Source of the DNA: UBA12481 sp942493265
Lineage (GTDB): Bacteria; Bacteroidota; Bacteroidia; Bacteroidales; UBA12481
Reading direction: 5' to 3'
Assembly (NCBI GenBank): GCA_942493265.1
Contig: OW818688.1
Span: 5,084,001 to 5,148,000, forward strand
Length of the DNA stretch: 64,000 nt
In this document: in pieces, positions 1-7,582 of the stretch
Layout of the letters: each line of letters begins with the position of its first letter
Position numbering within the stretch: the first letter of the stretch is position 1
Position numbers and translations under genes: made by a program
The notes under the pieces: generated by a model
Database searches by the model: none
What the model was told of the DNA's origin: nothing
Seen by the model: only the letters and a program-made list of their open reading frames with translations

Positions 1-2
1 CC

Positions 3-548
3 CTCGGTGAGCAGGAGAAATTCCGAGCCATCCCGGAAGAAAAAAGAAATGACCTGAAACAATCGGCTGTTGAATTCAAAATTGAGATTGAAGCTTATCG
101 GGCTTATCTGGCGGCTGTTGGCGAGAATAAGCCGGGTGCCCTTATTTTATCTGAAGTTCACACGGCGTTGAACTCAGAGCCTGAACTGTTGGCCATCCGC
201 CTGCGGGAGATCATCATCGATTCCCTGAGCGATAAAATCACCGATGACCAAACTGCCCCTATGGGCATTGGCCGATGGGACCTCATCGGAAAATATTGTG
301 ATTACATTCTCTTGATTGCGGAATCAGAGAGCATTGATCAGGCCGTTGATAATCTGAGGGTTCCCATGAATCTTTCGCCCGACGAATTTGCGCTGAAAAA
401 GGAATCTCTAAAAGAAGGGATGATGCGAATTGCCTCCTTTGCCGGCGAGGAAATCGATGCGGTGGAAATGGCCAAAACCCTGCGTGACCAGAAAGTTGAA
501 TACTACAAGATTCTGGTCAGGGTAAAGGAAGAACTGGGTATTGAGTAA
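3..548 (+). CDS. Hypothetical protein, 5'-truncated by window edge
   Basis: The reading frame is open from position 3 to the TAA at 546-548, giving 181 visible residues, so the true start lies before the window. An internal TTG at 168 is not needed as a start because the frame continues upstream without a stop. The visible part is charged and looks largely alpha-helical (Glu/Lys-rich), with no signal peptide, membrane segment or known catalytic motif that I recognise. It converges with the S9 peptidase gene, leaving a 66-bp gap. No function is assigned. It looks like the C-terminal part of a soluble cytoplasmic protein. Confidence 0.7.
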   Translation, partial: LGEQEKFRAIPEEKRNDLKQSAVEFKIEIEAYRAYLAAVGENKPGALILSEVHTALNSEPELLAIRLREIIIDSLSDKITDDQTAPMGIGRWDLIGKYCDYILLIAESESIDQAVDNLRVPMNLSPDEFALKKESLKEGMMRIASFAGEEIDAVEMAKTLRDQKVEYYKILVRVKEELGIE

Positions 549-614
549 TCAACCTAAAAAGCTGATCGCCTTACCCGCTATAATCTTCCCGCGAAACGGC
601 CTCCGGACAATTTT

Positions 615-2777
615 CTACTTCCCGAACTCAAATTCCTTGGGTATTTCAGCTCCCAGCAGGTTTTTTACAAAGTAGTCCCACCGGCGGCGCATCATATAGC
701 TTGATGCGGAGCCGTAACCATGACCCGCATTCGGAAATATGATCAGATCGAAATCCTTGTTGGCAGCAATCAGCGACTGAACAACCAGCATCGTATTGGA
801 TACCGGCACGTTACCATCCATGCCCCCGTGCGTGATCAACAGTTTTCCCTTGAGATTTTTAGCCAGCGATTGATTGGCTTGATTGTCATAGCTGGTGGTA
901 CCATCCGGGTTAGTGGTAAGCAAACCCTGCCATTTCTCGCCCCAGTCATCTTCATAATTCCGGTTCTCATGGTTCCCGGATCCGCTAACCGCAACATCGA
1001 AAAAGTCGGGATACCGAAGAATTGCATCAGTGGAAGCAAAGCCTCCGCCGGAGTGTCCGAATATCCCTACCCGATCGATATCAATCCAGGAATAACGAGC
1101 AGCAAGCTGTTTCATGCCCGCAATCTGATCCGGCAACCCGTTGTCGCCCATGTTGCCGTAATAGGCTTCGTGAAAGGACTTTGACCTTCCGGGAGTTCCC
1201 ATTGCATCAATGGTTACCACAATAAATCCCAGTTCAGCGAGAGCCTGCAGGTCACCGCGGACCGCAGAAAAACTCCGTGAGCCGGTACTTCCCGATTGCG
1301 GACCGGGATAGATCGAATTGATAATGGGATACTTCTTCTTAGCATCCAGGGTTGAAGGGGTATACATCAAACCATATATATCGGTAACACCATCCCGGGC
1401 TTTCATCGTGATGGGCACCGGTGCTTTCCATCCGGCTGCAATCAATTTGGAGATATCGGCTTTTTCAAGATCAAGCAGCTTCTTTCCTGCAATCGACCGG
1501 AGTTCGGATACCGGAGGGGTAACCGGAGTGGAATACGTATCAACAAAGTAATCATATCCCGGCGAGAAGGATACGGAATGGTTCGCACTGTCGGGCGTGA
1601 GAAGCTTCAGTTCGGATCCGTCGAAATTCACGCTGTACAGATAGGTAAAATATGGATCGCCGGGCTCCCGGCACGAACCGGTAAACAAAAGTTTTCGGCT
1701 TACCTGGTCGATAAGCAGCAGCTGCAATACCCTCCAGTCGCCGGCAGTTATCTGGTTTTTAAGTACTCCTGTATTAAGATCGTAAAGATACAGATGGCCC
1801 CAGCCGGTCCTTTGCGAAAACCAGATGGCCTCATTTGATTTTGCCATCAAATGCCAGTTGATCTTGTTGTATCCGGATTCGAAAAAGGTTTTTTCAACCT
1901 CCTCGAGTACGTTCTGTACCTCGCCGGTTACGGGGTCGGCAATCCGAAGGTTCACTTTTTTATGATCGCGTGAAACGGATACAAAAGCCAGCTTCGAGCC
2001 ATCTTCACTCCATTCGGCATCTCCGAGCACTCCCCCATCGGCAATATGATCGGTAATGGTTCCCCGGTGCTGATCCGGTCCCATTTTCAAACGCACCACT
2101 TTTGGTCCTTCCAGATGGATAATTACCCTCTCAACCCTGAAAATAACACTATCCTCGGGCAACGGATATTTCCAGGCCTCCAGCTTAGGATGTCCTACAT
2201 TGGTGGAAACCATGTACATCATCCCTACCCCGCGGGCATCATGCTGAAAAGTCGCAATCTTTTTTGAATCCGGCGACCATAGCATCACCGGGCGGTCGCT
2301 GCGGGTCCAGCCGGCATTATCAGTGGCATATCCAAAATCTTCGATACCATCTTTGGTGAGTGGAGTTTCCGTTTTGGATTCAACATCTCTCACCCATAGG
2401 TTATTATCCCGGATAAAAGCCTCCTTTTTCCCATCCGGCGATACCATGCCGGCGCCTCTGGAGCGACCCATCATCCGTGGTGCTGACGCGGTTTCCGTTT
2501 CCGAAGGCTTTTTGGTTTTTTTCTTCGCATTAACCAGATAAGAAGCCGCACCATCCGGTGTATTGGCCCGATAGGTAAACTGTTCGTTATCAATCCATCT
2601 GGGTTGCACACCCGACTGGTAAACCAGCGAGCTCCAGTTGCGGTTCATAAACTTTTCCGCCTGTCTGTAATCCTTGTCGGTCAGCACCTTAGGAGCATAA
2701 GGTTCCTGAGCGGGCGCACTATTTGCGACCCAAAAAAGTACGGCTAGAAATCCCATGTAACGAATCAAAGCTTTCAT
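615..2777 (-). CDS. S9 family peptidase (dipeptidyl-peptidase IV-like), exported
   Basis: A serine peptidase of the prolyl oligopeptidase clan that should trim peptides outside the cytoplasm. From the ATG at 2777 it has 720 residues. An upstream in-frame ATG at 2801 adds eight residues; I prefer 2777 because the product then begins MKALIRYMGFLAVLFW, a normal signal peptide ending near SAPAQ. The N-terminal 450 residues fit a DPP-IV-type propeller. The C-terminal alpha/beta hydrolase domain shows the triad: Ser576 in GHSGGG, Asp654 in GGMDGNVP and His686 in NAGHGYG. The nucleophile elbow is GHSGGG rather than the GWSYGG of classical DPP-IV, and I do not see the double-Glu motif that binds the peptide N-terminus. 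Strict X-Pro dipeptidyl release is therefore not certain. It is a single gene, divergent from the lipoprotein at 3022. Confidence 0.9.
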   Translation of the reverse strand: MKALIRYMGFLAVLFWVANSAPAQEPYAPKVLTDKDYRQAEKFMNRNWSSLVYQSGVQPRWIDNEQFTYRANTPDGAASYLVNAKKKTKKPSETETASAPRMMGRSRGAGMVSPDGKKEAFIRDNNLWVRDVESKTETPLTKDGIEDFGYATDNAGWTRSDRPVMLWSPDSKKIATFQHDARGVGMMYMVSTNVGHPKLEAWKYPLPEDSVIFRVERVIIHLEGPKVVRLKMGPDQHRGTITDHIADGGVLGDAEWSEDGSKLAFVSVSRDHKKVNLRIADPVTGEVQNVLEEVEKTFFESGYNKINWHLMAKSNEAIWFSQRTGWGHLYLYDLNTGVLKNQITAGDWRVLQLLLIDQVSRKLLFTGSCREPGDPYFTYLYSVNFDGSELKLLTPDSANHSVSFSPGYDYFVDTYSTPVTPPVSELRSIAGKKLLDLEKADISKLIAAGWKAPVPITMKARDGVTDIYGLMYTPSTLDAKKKYPIINSIYPGPQSGSTGSRSFSAVRGDLQALAELGFIVVTIDAMGTPGRSKSFHEAYYGNMGDNGLPDQIAGMKQLAARYSWIDIDRVGIFGHSGGGFASTDAILRYPDFFDVAVSGSGNHENRNYEDDWGEKWQGLLTTNPDGTTSYDNQANQSLAKNLKGKLLITHGGMDGNVPVSNTMLVVQSLIAANKDFDLIIFPNAGHGYGSASSYMMRRRWDYFVKNLLGAEIPKEFEFGK

Positions 2778-3021
2778 ATCGGCAAAGTTTAAGTTTAGCA
2801 TCTCGTGAAGATAGGAACTTTAGCTAATTCAGGGTTGCCGGGAGAGCATCGCCGGTTTTATGTTTAACAACAACATTTTCTGTCCGTACTCACCTGGAAT
2901 AGGGTATCTGTAGCCTTCGCAGTGTGAATCATGTAAGTAATCTCAAAAATTATGTAATACAATCCTTGGTTAGAGTACAGACTTTTGTAAGAGTGAAATA
3001 AATCATTTAATTACCTGCAAA

Positions 3022-3828
3022 ATGTCAAACAAAAGAAATTCAATTATTCTTTTTTCGATTTTCACCTCCGCCATTATTCTGTTTTCCGGAGGCTGTAAAA
3101 AAGAAGATCCGCCTGCCCTGAATACCACTTACAACCTGATGGTAAAAGATGTTCTCGGGGTAACGGGCACAGTTAAATTCACCGAAACCAGCAGCACCAT
3201 TGTAACTATTGATATCGTGCTGGCAAATGCTCCGGCAGGAACACATCCTGCTTACTTAATGAACAGCCCGGAGGTTGAGAATGGCACAGTTGCTGTGATC
3301 CTCAACCCTGTTGATGCAACCGGAAAAAGCACAACCATTGTTCCTACAATGACTTATAATCAGTTGATTGTTTATGACGGAAATATAAAAGTTCTGCTGA
3401 ACAACTATGAGCCAAATGTCATTCTTGCACAAGGGGATATTGGCGGTAATGTGTTAACCATCACCAATAAATCCTATCCATTGGGCCTGATCGGTTCATT
3501 TGGTGTTTCGGGAACCGCACTCTTCGAAAAGAGGCTTAACGGAAACACCTTGGTATCCATTGTTCTCACAGGAACTATTCAAGGTGCAGTATACCCGGCC
3601 ACAATCAATCTTGGATCAGTCGCTTCCGTAGGTGGCGGGCCCGTTGTGAAGCTATTAAACAGTGTTGATGGAACCACCGGTAAGAGCTTTACAAATATTC
3701 GCAAACTGGACAGCGGAATCGATATCACCTATGATAATTGGTTAGTTTATGACGGATATTTAAATATTTATCAAACGGCGATAAATATTAACAATATTAT
3801 CTGTAATGGAAATATCGGATCGAATTAA
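3022..3828 (+). CDS. Lipoprotein with two CHRD-like repeats
   Basis: 268 residues with a lipoprotein signal peptide (lipobox FSGGC, Cys25), so it is probably anchored to the outer membrane. The mature part seems to hold two copies of one domain, about residues 37-145 and 155-268. Each copy has an ordered set of matching pieces: an 'A-G-T/A-hydrophobic' strand, a Val/Leu-Asn-Pro/Ser-Val-Asp segment, a 'TGKS' turn, an Asp/Asn-Tyr segment and a 'VYDGxxxV/I' strand. This pattern resembles CHRD-type domains found in Bacteroidota lipoproteins, but the family's usual His motif is reduced to THPAYL in copy 1 and lost in copy 2. The OmpA-like lipoprotein follows after 12 bp, suggesting co-transcription. 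A near -7 box (GACTTTTG, 2990-2997) lies upstream. Its function is unknown. Confidence 0.75.
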   Translation: MSNKRNSIILFSIFTSAIILFSGGCKKEDPPALNTTYNLMVKDVLGVTGTVKFTETSSTIVTIDIVLANAPAGTHPAYLMNSPEVENGTVAVILNPVDATGKSTTIVPTMTYNQLIVYDGNIKVLLNNYEPNVILAQGDIGGNVLTITNKSYPLGLIGSFGVSGTALFEKRLNGNTLVSIVLTGTIQGAVYPATINLGSVASVGGGPVVKLLNSVDGTTGKSFTNIRKLDSGIDITYDNWLVYDGYLNIYQTAININNIICNGNIGSN

Positions 3829-3840
3829 AAAAATAATAAA

Positions 3841-4638
3841 ATGAAAAAAACAATTCACTTACTTGCCTTCTCGACGGTAATTATCAGCTTGCTGTTAACT
3901 TCATGCGGACCCAGTAAAAAGCTGCTTCAATCACAGGCCAATTATGATAAGCTGCAACAGGAAAACGCTTATACAATAGGCCAGCTGAACGATTGCAATA
4001 CGCAGGTTAAAAACCTTAATAACGAAAAATCGGTTCTGCAAAATGAAAATGCACTGGTTCAAAATGATCTGAAGGCTATTACTGCCGAATCCAAAATGAC
4101 TATTGCCGACCAGGCAAAAAGGTTGAAAAATCTTCAGGATATGATTCAGGCTCAAAGAAATGTAATGACCAAATTGAAAAATTCAATTTCAGAAGCCTTG
4201 ATGAATTATAAAACTGATGAGCTGTATGTTTATATTAAAGACGGCAATGTTTATGTTTCCCTCGAAGAAAAACTACTGTTCAAATCGGGCAGCGATGTGG
4301 TTGATCCTAAAGGAAAGGAAGCACTCAAATCACTTGCCGCGGTACTTAACAATACCAAAGATATAACGGTGATGATTGAGGGCCATACTGATAACGTTCC
4401 GATAAAAACAAAGCTTATTGAAGATAATTGGGATCTCAGCACGGCAAGAGCTACCTCCATAGTCCGGATTTTAACAATCGACAATGGTTTTGATGTAAAT
4501 CGCATCACAGCTTCCGGCAGAAGTCAGTTTCACCCGATTAAAACGAATGAAACGCCTGAAGGACGAGCCGGCAACCGCAGGACTGAGGTTATTTTATCAC
4601 CAGACCTGAAAGAGCTGTACGCATTATTGGATCAATAA
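3841..4638 (+). CDS. OmpA-family peptidoglycan-binding lipoprotein
   Basis: 265 residues. It has a lipoprotein signal (LLTSC, Cys22), a coiled coil over about residues 28-115 rich in Gln, Asn, Leu and Lys, and then an OmpA C-terminal domain over about 140-258. The domain signature is clear: EGHTDNVP (180-187, Asp184), NWDLSTARA (196-204, Arg203) and the closing AGNRRTEVIL. In this family the Asp and Arg bind the diaminopimelate of peptidoglycan, so the protein should tether the outer membrane to the cell wall through a helical spacer. It lies between the CHRD-like lipoprotein (12 bp before) and the HExxH/propeller protein (44 bp after), probably in one transcript. Confidence 0.9.
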   Translation: MKKTIHLLAFSTVIISLLLTSCGPSKKLLQSQANYDKLQQENAYTIGQLNDCNTQVKNLNNEKSVLQNENALVQNDLKAITAESKMTIADQAKRLKNLQDMIQAQRNVMTKLKNSISEALMNYKTDELYVYIKDGNVYVSLEEKLLFKSGSDVVDPKGKEALKSLAAVLNNTKDITVMIEGHTDNVPIKTKLIEDNWDLSTARATSIVRILTIDNGFDVNRITASGRSQFHPIKTNETPEGRAGNRRTEVILSPDLKELYALLDQ

Positions 4639-4682
4639 GAGATGGAGACCGGGATGTTCTCCTGATAAATAATTAATCGGAG

Positions 4683-7562
4683 ATGAAGTTTCCATCTGCA
4701 TTTTTGAATATCAGTCTGCATATCATCGCTATCTTTTTCTTAGCACTTCTCAGTTCAGGTGCGGGTGTTGCGCAGGAGTTTGGAAGATTTAAACCGGGCA
4801 TTGAGTGGCGGCAGATTAATACCGCTCCCGTGCGGGTCATATTCCCGAAGGGGTTGGAATCGCAGGCCAGCCGTGTTGCCAACAACATCCGTTATTTAAA
4901 CGAGAATAACCGGTTCAGTATCGGACCTTTATACAAGAAATTCGACCTGATACTCAATAATCAGGGGGTGGTTTCAAACGGATATGTATCCCTGATGCCC
5001 TTCAGGGCAGAGTTTTACACCACTCCCATGCAGGATGGATCTGCACTGGGAGCCATGCCATGGCTCGATTTGCTGAGCATTCACGAGTACCGCCATGTCT
5101 TGCAGTTTATTAACCGAAGGAGAGGCCTGACGAAATTGACCTGGTGGCTGTTCGGCGATACCGGCTGGGCCTCAGAAATCCGAATGAATACGCCGGCATG
5201 GTTTTTTGAAGGAGATGCGGTAGCCACCGAAACTGCACTGACTGACCAGGGCCGTGGCCGTTTACCATCCTTTTTCGAGCAATCCAGAAGCATATTGCTC
5301 AGTCGCACGGAATACTCGTACATGAAAGCCCGAAATGGTTCCTACCGGGATCGGGTTCCTGACAGTTATGAATTGGGGTATCTTTTATGCAGCTACGGAC
5401 GTGAAGAATTTGGCAATGACCTATGGTCTAAAGTCATACAACCTACTTCTTTGTTTAAGGGTGTCATTTATCCCTTTTCCAATTCCTTACAGGATTACAC
5501 AGGTATGAGGACCAAACAGTTTTACAAAAAGGCTTTATCCCATTACAGAGATAAATGGACCGTTGAATTCAGCCAATCTGACCTCACTCCTTTCAAATCC
5601 CTTTCGGCACGAACAAAAACTGTGACCGACTACCGTTTTCCTGTTTTTCAGGCTGATGGAACACTACTGGTTTATAAGCAAAGCTATCAGCAAGCCGGTG
5701 CCATTTACCGAATCACGCCGGATGGAGCAGAGGTAAAGATCTGTGCCACGGGAATTTCCCTGGATCCCTATTTTACTACCTCCGGCAATCAGATTACCTG
5801 GTGCGAAGTTACCTGGGATGAAAGGTATTCATCAAAGAGTTATTCAGATGTAGTAATTTATGATACTGACACTTACAAAAAAACTTACCTTACCCGGAAG
5901 CAACGGCTCTTTTCGCCGGCCCTTTCGCCAAACGGCAAAATGATCCTGGCAACCGATATTGACGCCTTGGGTAATTGCAGTATTAAAATACTCGACAGCC
6001 AAACCGGAAGCGTTATCTCCACATTGCCTAATCCCGACAGTCTGATCTATACCTATCCCAAATGGGATCCGGAAGGGAACAGCATTATCAGTTCGGCACG
6101 AACACGCTCCGGCAACATGTTAATAATCTGGCAGATGCTGTCATCAGGCTCAATAACAGAACTTACCACCGGTTGCAATCAGGTCATCGGAGAGGTCCTG
6201 GTGACTCCGGATGTCATTCTGTTCTCTTCCGGTTATACCGGGATTAACAACATCTTTTCCTTTTCAGCATCTGACGGCATCATCCGGCAATTAACAAGCT
6301 CCGGGATTGGTGCCCGTTATCCCGCGGTCAGTAGCGATGGCAAGCGCCTGGTATATTCCGAAGCCGGCATAAAAGGGCTCTCCCTGGTTTCGGCTTCGAT
6401 GGACTCGCTGTTGTGGAAACCGATAGTCCCGGTTCCTCTGGATCAGATTGAAAGGTTTGAATTCAGCTATTTTCAAGCTGAAGGCGGTAATATCCTGAAC
6501 AAAATACCCGATCGCAAACTGGAAGCAACTCCTTATCGCCAGTGGCTTCATCCATTGCGGATACACAGCTGGTCATTAATACCGGGAATCTCTTCAGCCG
6601 GGATCAATCTAACCTCCGATAATATCCTTCAAAACCTGCATCTGGAGGGGGAATTCAACTATTATTTCAATGAAGAATCACCAGCTTTTAGTGCCAAAGT
6701 TTTGTATGGTGGACTGTATCCGGTTATATCGGCCGGAATTTCCAGAAATTACAGGCTTCCGGATATTCAGAGCCTGCTCGACGGAACGGAAAACGGCGAG
6801 CCCGTTTCACTCGACAATCTCCTGTCAGTTGAGGCCCGGGTACCCCTGAACTTCACAAAAGGAGAGTATGAACGCCGGGCTGCTTTAAGTGCAGGATACC
6901 ATTACATTTCGGCAGAGGACATACGTTCCGGTTACCATGATTCACCGGGTATTCTGATTATCCATGCACTCGCAGCGAAAGCCAGAGTCTCCGGCGTCCG
7001 GAAAAGAGCCCGTCAGAATATCTCAACTCCATTGGGACTGGCTTTGGATTTCACTGCCAGTCAATCCATTGGATTAACTCATGCAGCACAATATCAGGTC
7101 ATTGGGGATTTTGCAGTACGTGGCCTCTTTCCCAACCATAATCTGGTTATCAGTGCCGGATGGAAATATGAAAAGGATTTGAATCTTTATCAATTCCTCG
7201 ATCTTTTCCTTTATCCCAGGGGGTTTAGCATTTCTCCAACTGATTGGATGATTACCCTCCAAAGTGCTTACCACCTTCCGCTGGTTTATCCGGATTTGGG
7301 GTTCTGGGGATTTTTCTATTGTTCCAGGATCAGGGCCGATATCTTTGCAGATTATGCATATGCTTCAATACCTGATACATACAACTCAATTTCAGATGGA
7401 ATTTTTGCCTCGGTCGGTACCGAACTGATCTTTGATACTAAATGGTTTAATCTGGCTGAAATTCCATTGGGTCTCAGGTTTTCACTCCTTTTGACAAACG
7501 ATTTCAATCAACCTTTGAAAAGGACCCGATTTGAATTCGTTTTGCCAATACTGAGGCTATAG
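4683..7562 (+). CDS. Exported HExxH protein with TolB-like propeller and C-terminal beta-barrel-like region
   Basis: 959 residues with a signal peptide (1-31). Residues 40-290 hold a gluzincin-like metallopeptidase signature: HEYRH (134-138), followed after 35-45 residues by acidic residues in WFFEGDAVATE (Glu176, Glu183) that could supply the third zinc ligand. Residues about 310-590 contain repeats of the TolB/WD40-like propeller kind (for example FSPALSPNGK, YPKWDPEGN and YPAVSSDGK). The last 330 residues alternate hydrophobic and polar residues, are rich in Tyr and Phe, and end in FEFVLPILRL, which suggests an outer-membrane barrel of the surface-antigen type. Peptidase activity is inferred only from the motif. 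It is the third gene of an apparent operon with an OmpA-like lipoprotein, which supports an envelope role. Confidence 0.75.
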   Translation: MKFPSAFLNISLHIIAIFFLALLSSGAGVAQEFGRFKPGIEWRQINTAPVRVIFPKGLESQASRVANNIRYLNENNRFSIGPLYKKFDLILNNQGVVSNGYVSLMPFRAEFYTTPMQDGSALGAMPWLDLLSIHEYRHVLQFINRRRGLTKLTWWLFGDTGWASEIRMNTPAWFFEGDAVATETALTDQGRGRLPSFFEQSRSILLSRTEYSYMKARNGSYRDRVPDSYELGYLLCSYGREEFGNDLWSKVIQPTSLFKGVIYPFSNSLQDYTGMRTKQFYKKALSHYRDKWTVEFSQSDLTPFKSLSARTKTVTDYRFPVFQADGTLLVYKQSYQQAGAIYRITPDGAEVKICATGISLDPYFTTSGNQITWCEVTWDERYSSKSYSDVVIYDTDTYKKTYLTRKQRLFSPALSPNGKMILATDIDALGNCSIKILDSQTGSVISTLPNPDSLIYTYPKWDPEGNSIISSARTRSGNMLIIWQMLSSGSITELTTGCNQVIGEVLVTPDVILFSSGYTGINNIFSFSASDGIIRQLTSSGIGARYPAVSSDGKRLVYSEAGIKGLSLVSASMDSLLWKPIVPVPLDQIERFEFSYFQAEGGNILNKIPDRKLEATPYRQWLHPLRIHSWSLIPGISSAGINLTSDNILQNLHLEGEFNYYFNEESPAFSAKVLYGGLYPVISAGISRNYRLPDIQSLLDGTENGEPVSLDNLLSVEARVPLNFTKGEYERRAALSAGYHYISAEDIRSGYHDSPGILIIHALAAKARVSGVRKRARQNISTPLGLALDFTASQSIGLTHAAQYQVIGDFAVRGLFPNHNLVISAGWKYEKDLNLYQFLDLFLYPRGFSISPTDWMITLQSAYHLPLVYPDLGFWGFFYCSRIRADIFADYAYASIPDTYNSISDGIFASVGTELIFDTKWFNLAEIPLGLRFSLLLTNDFNQPLKRTRFEFVLPILRL

Positions 7563-7582
7563 CTGGCAGCTCAGCAGTAACT

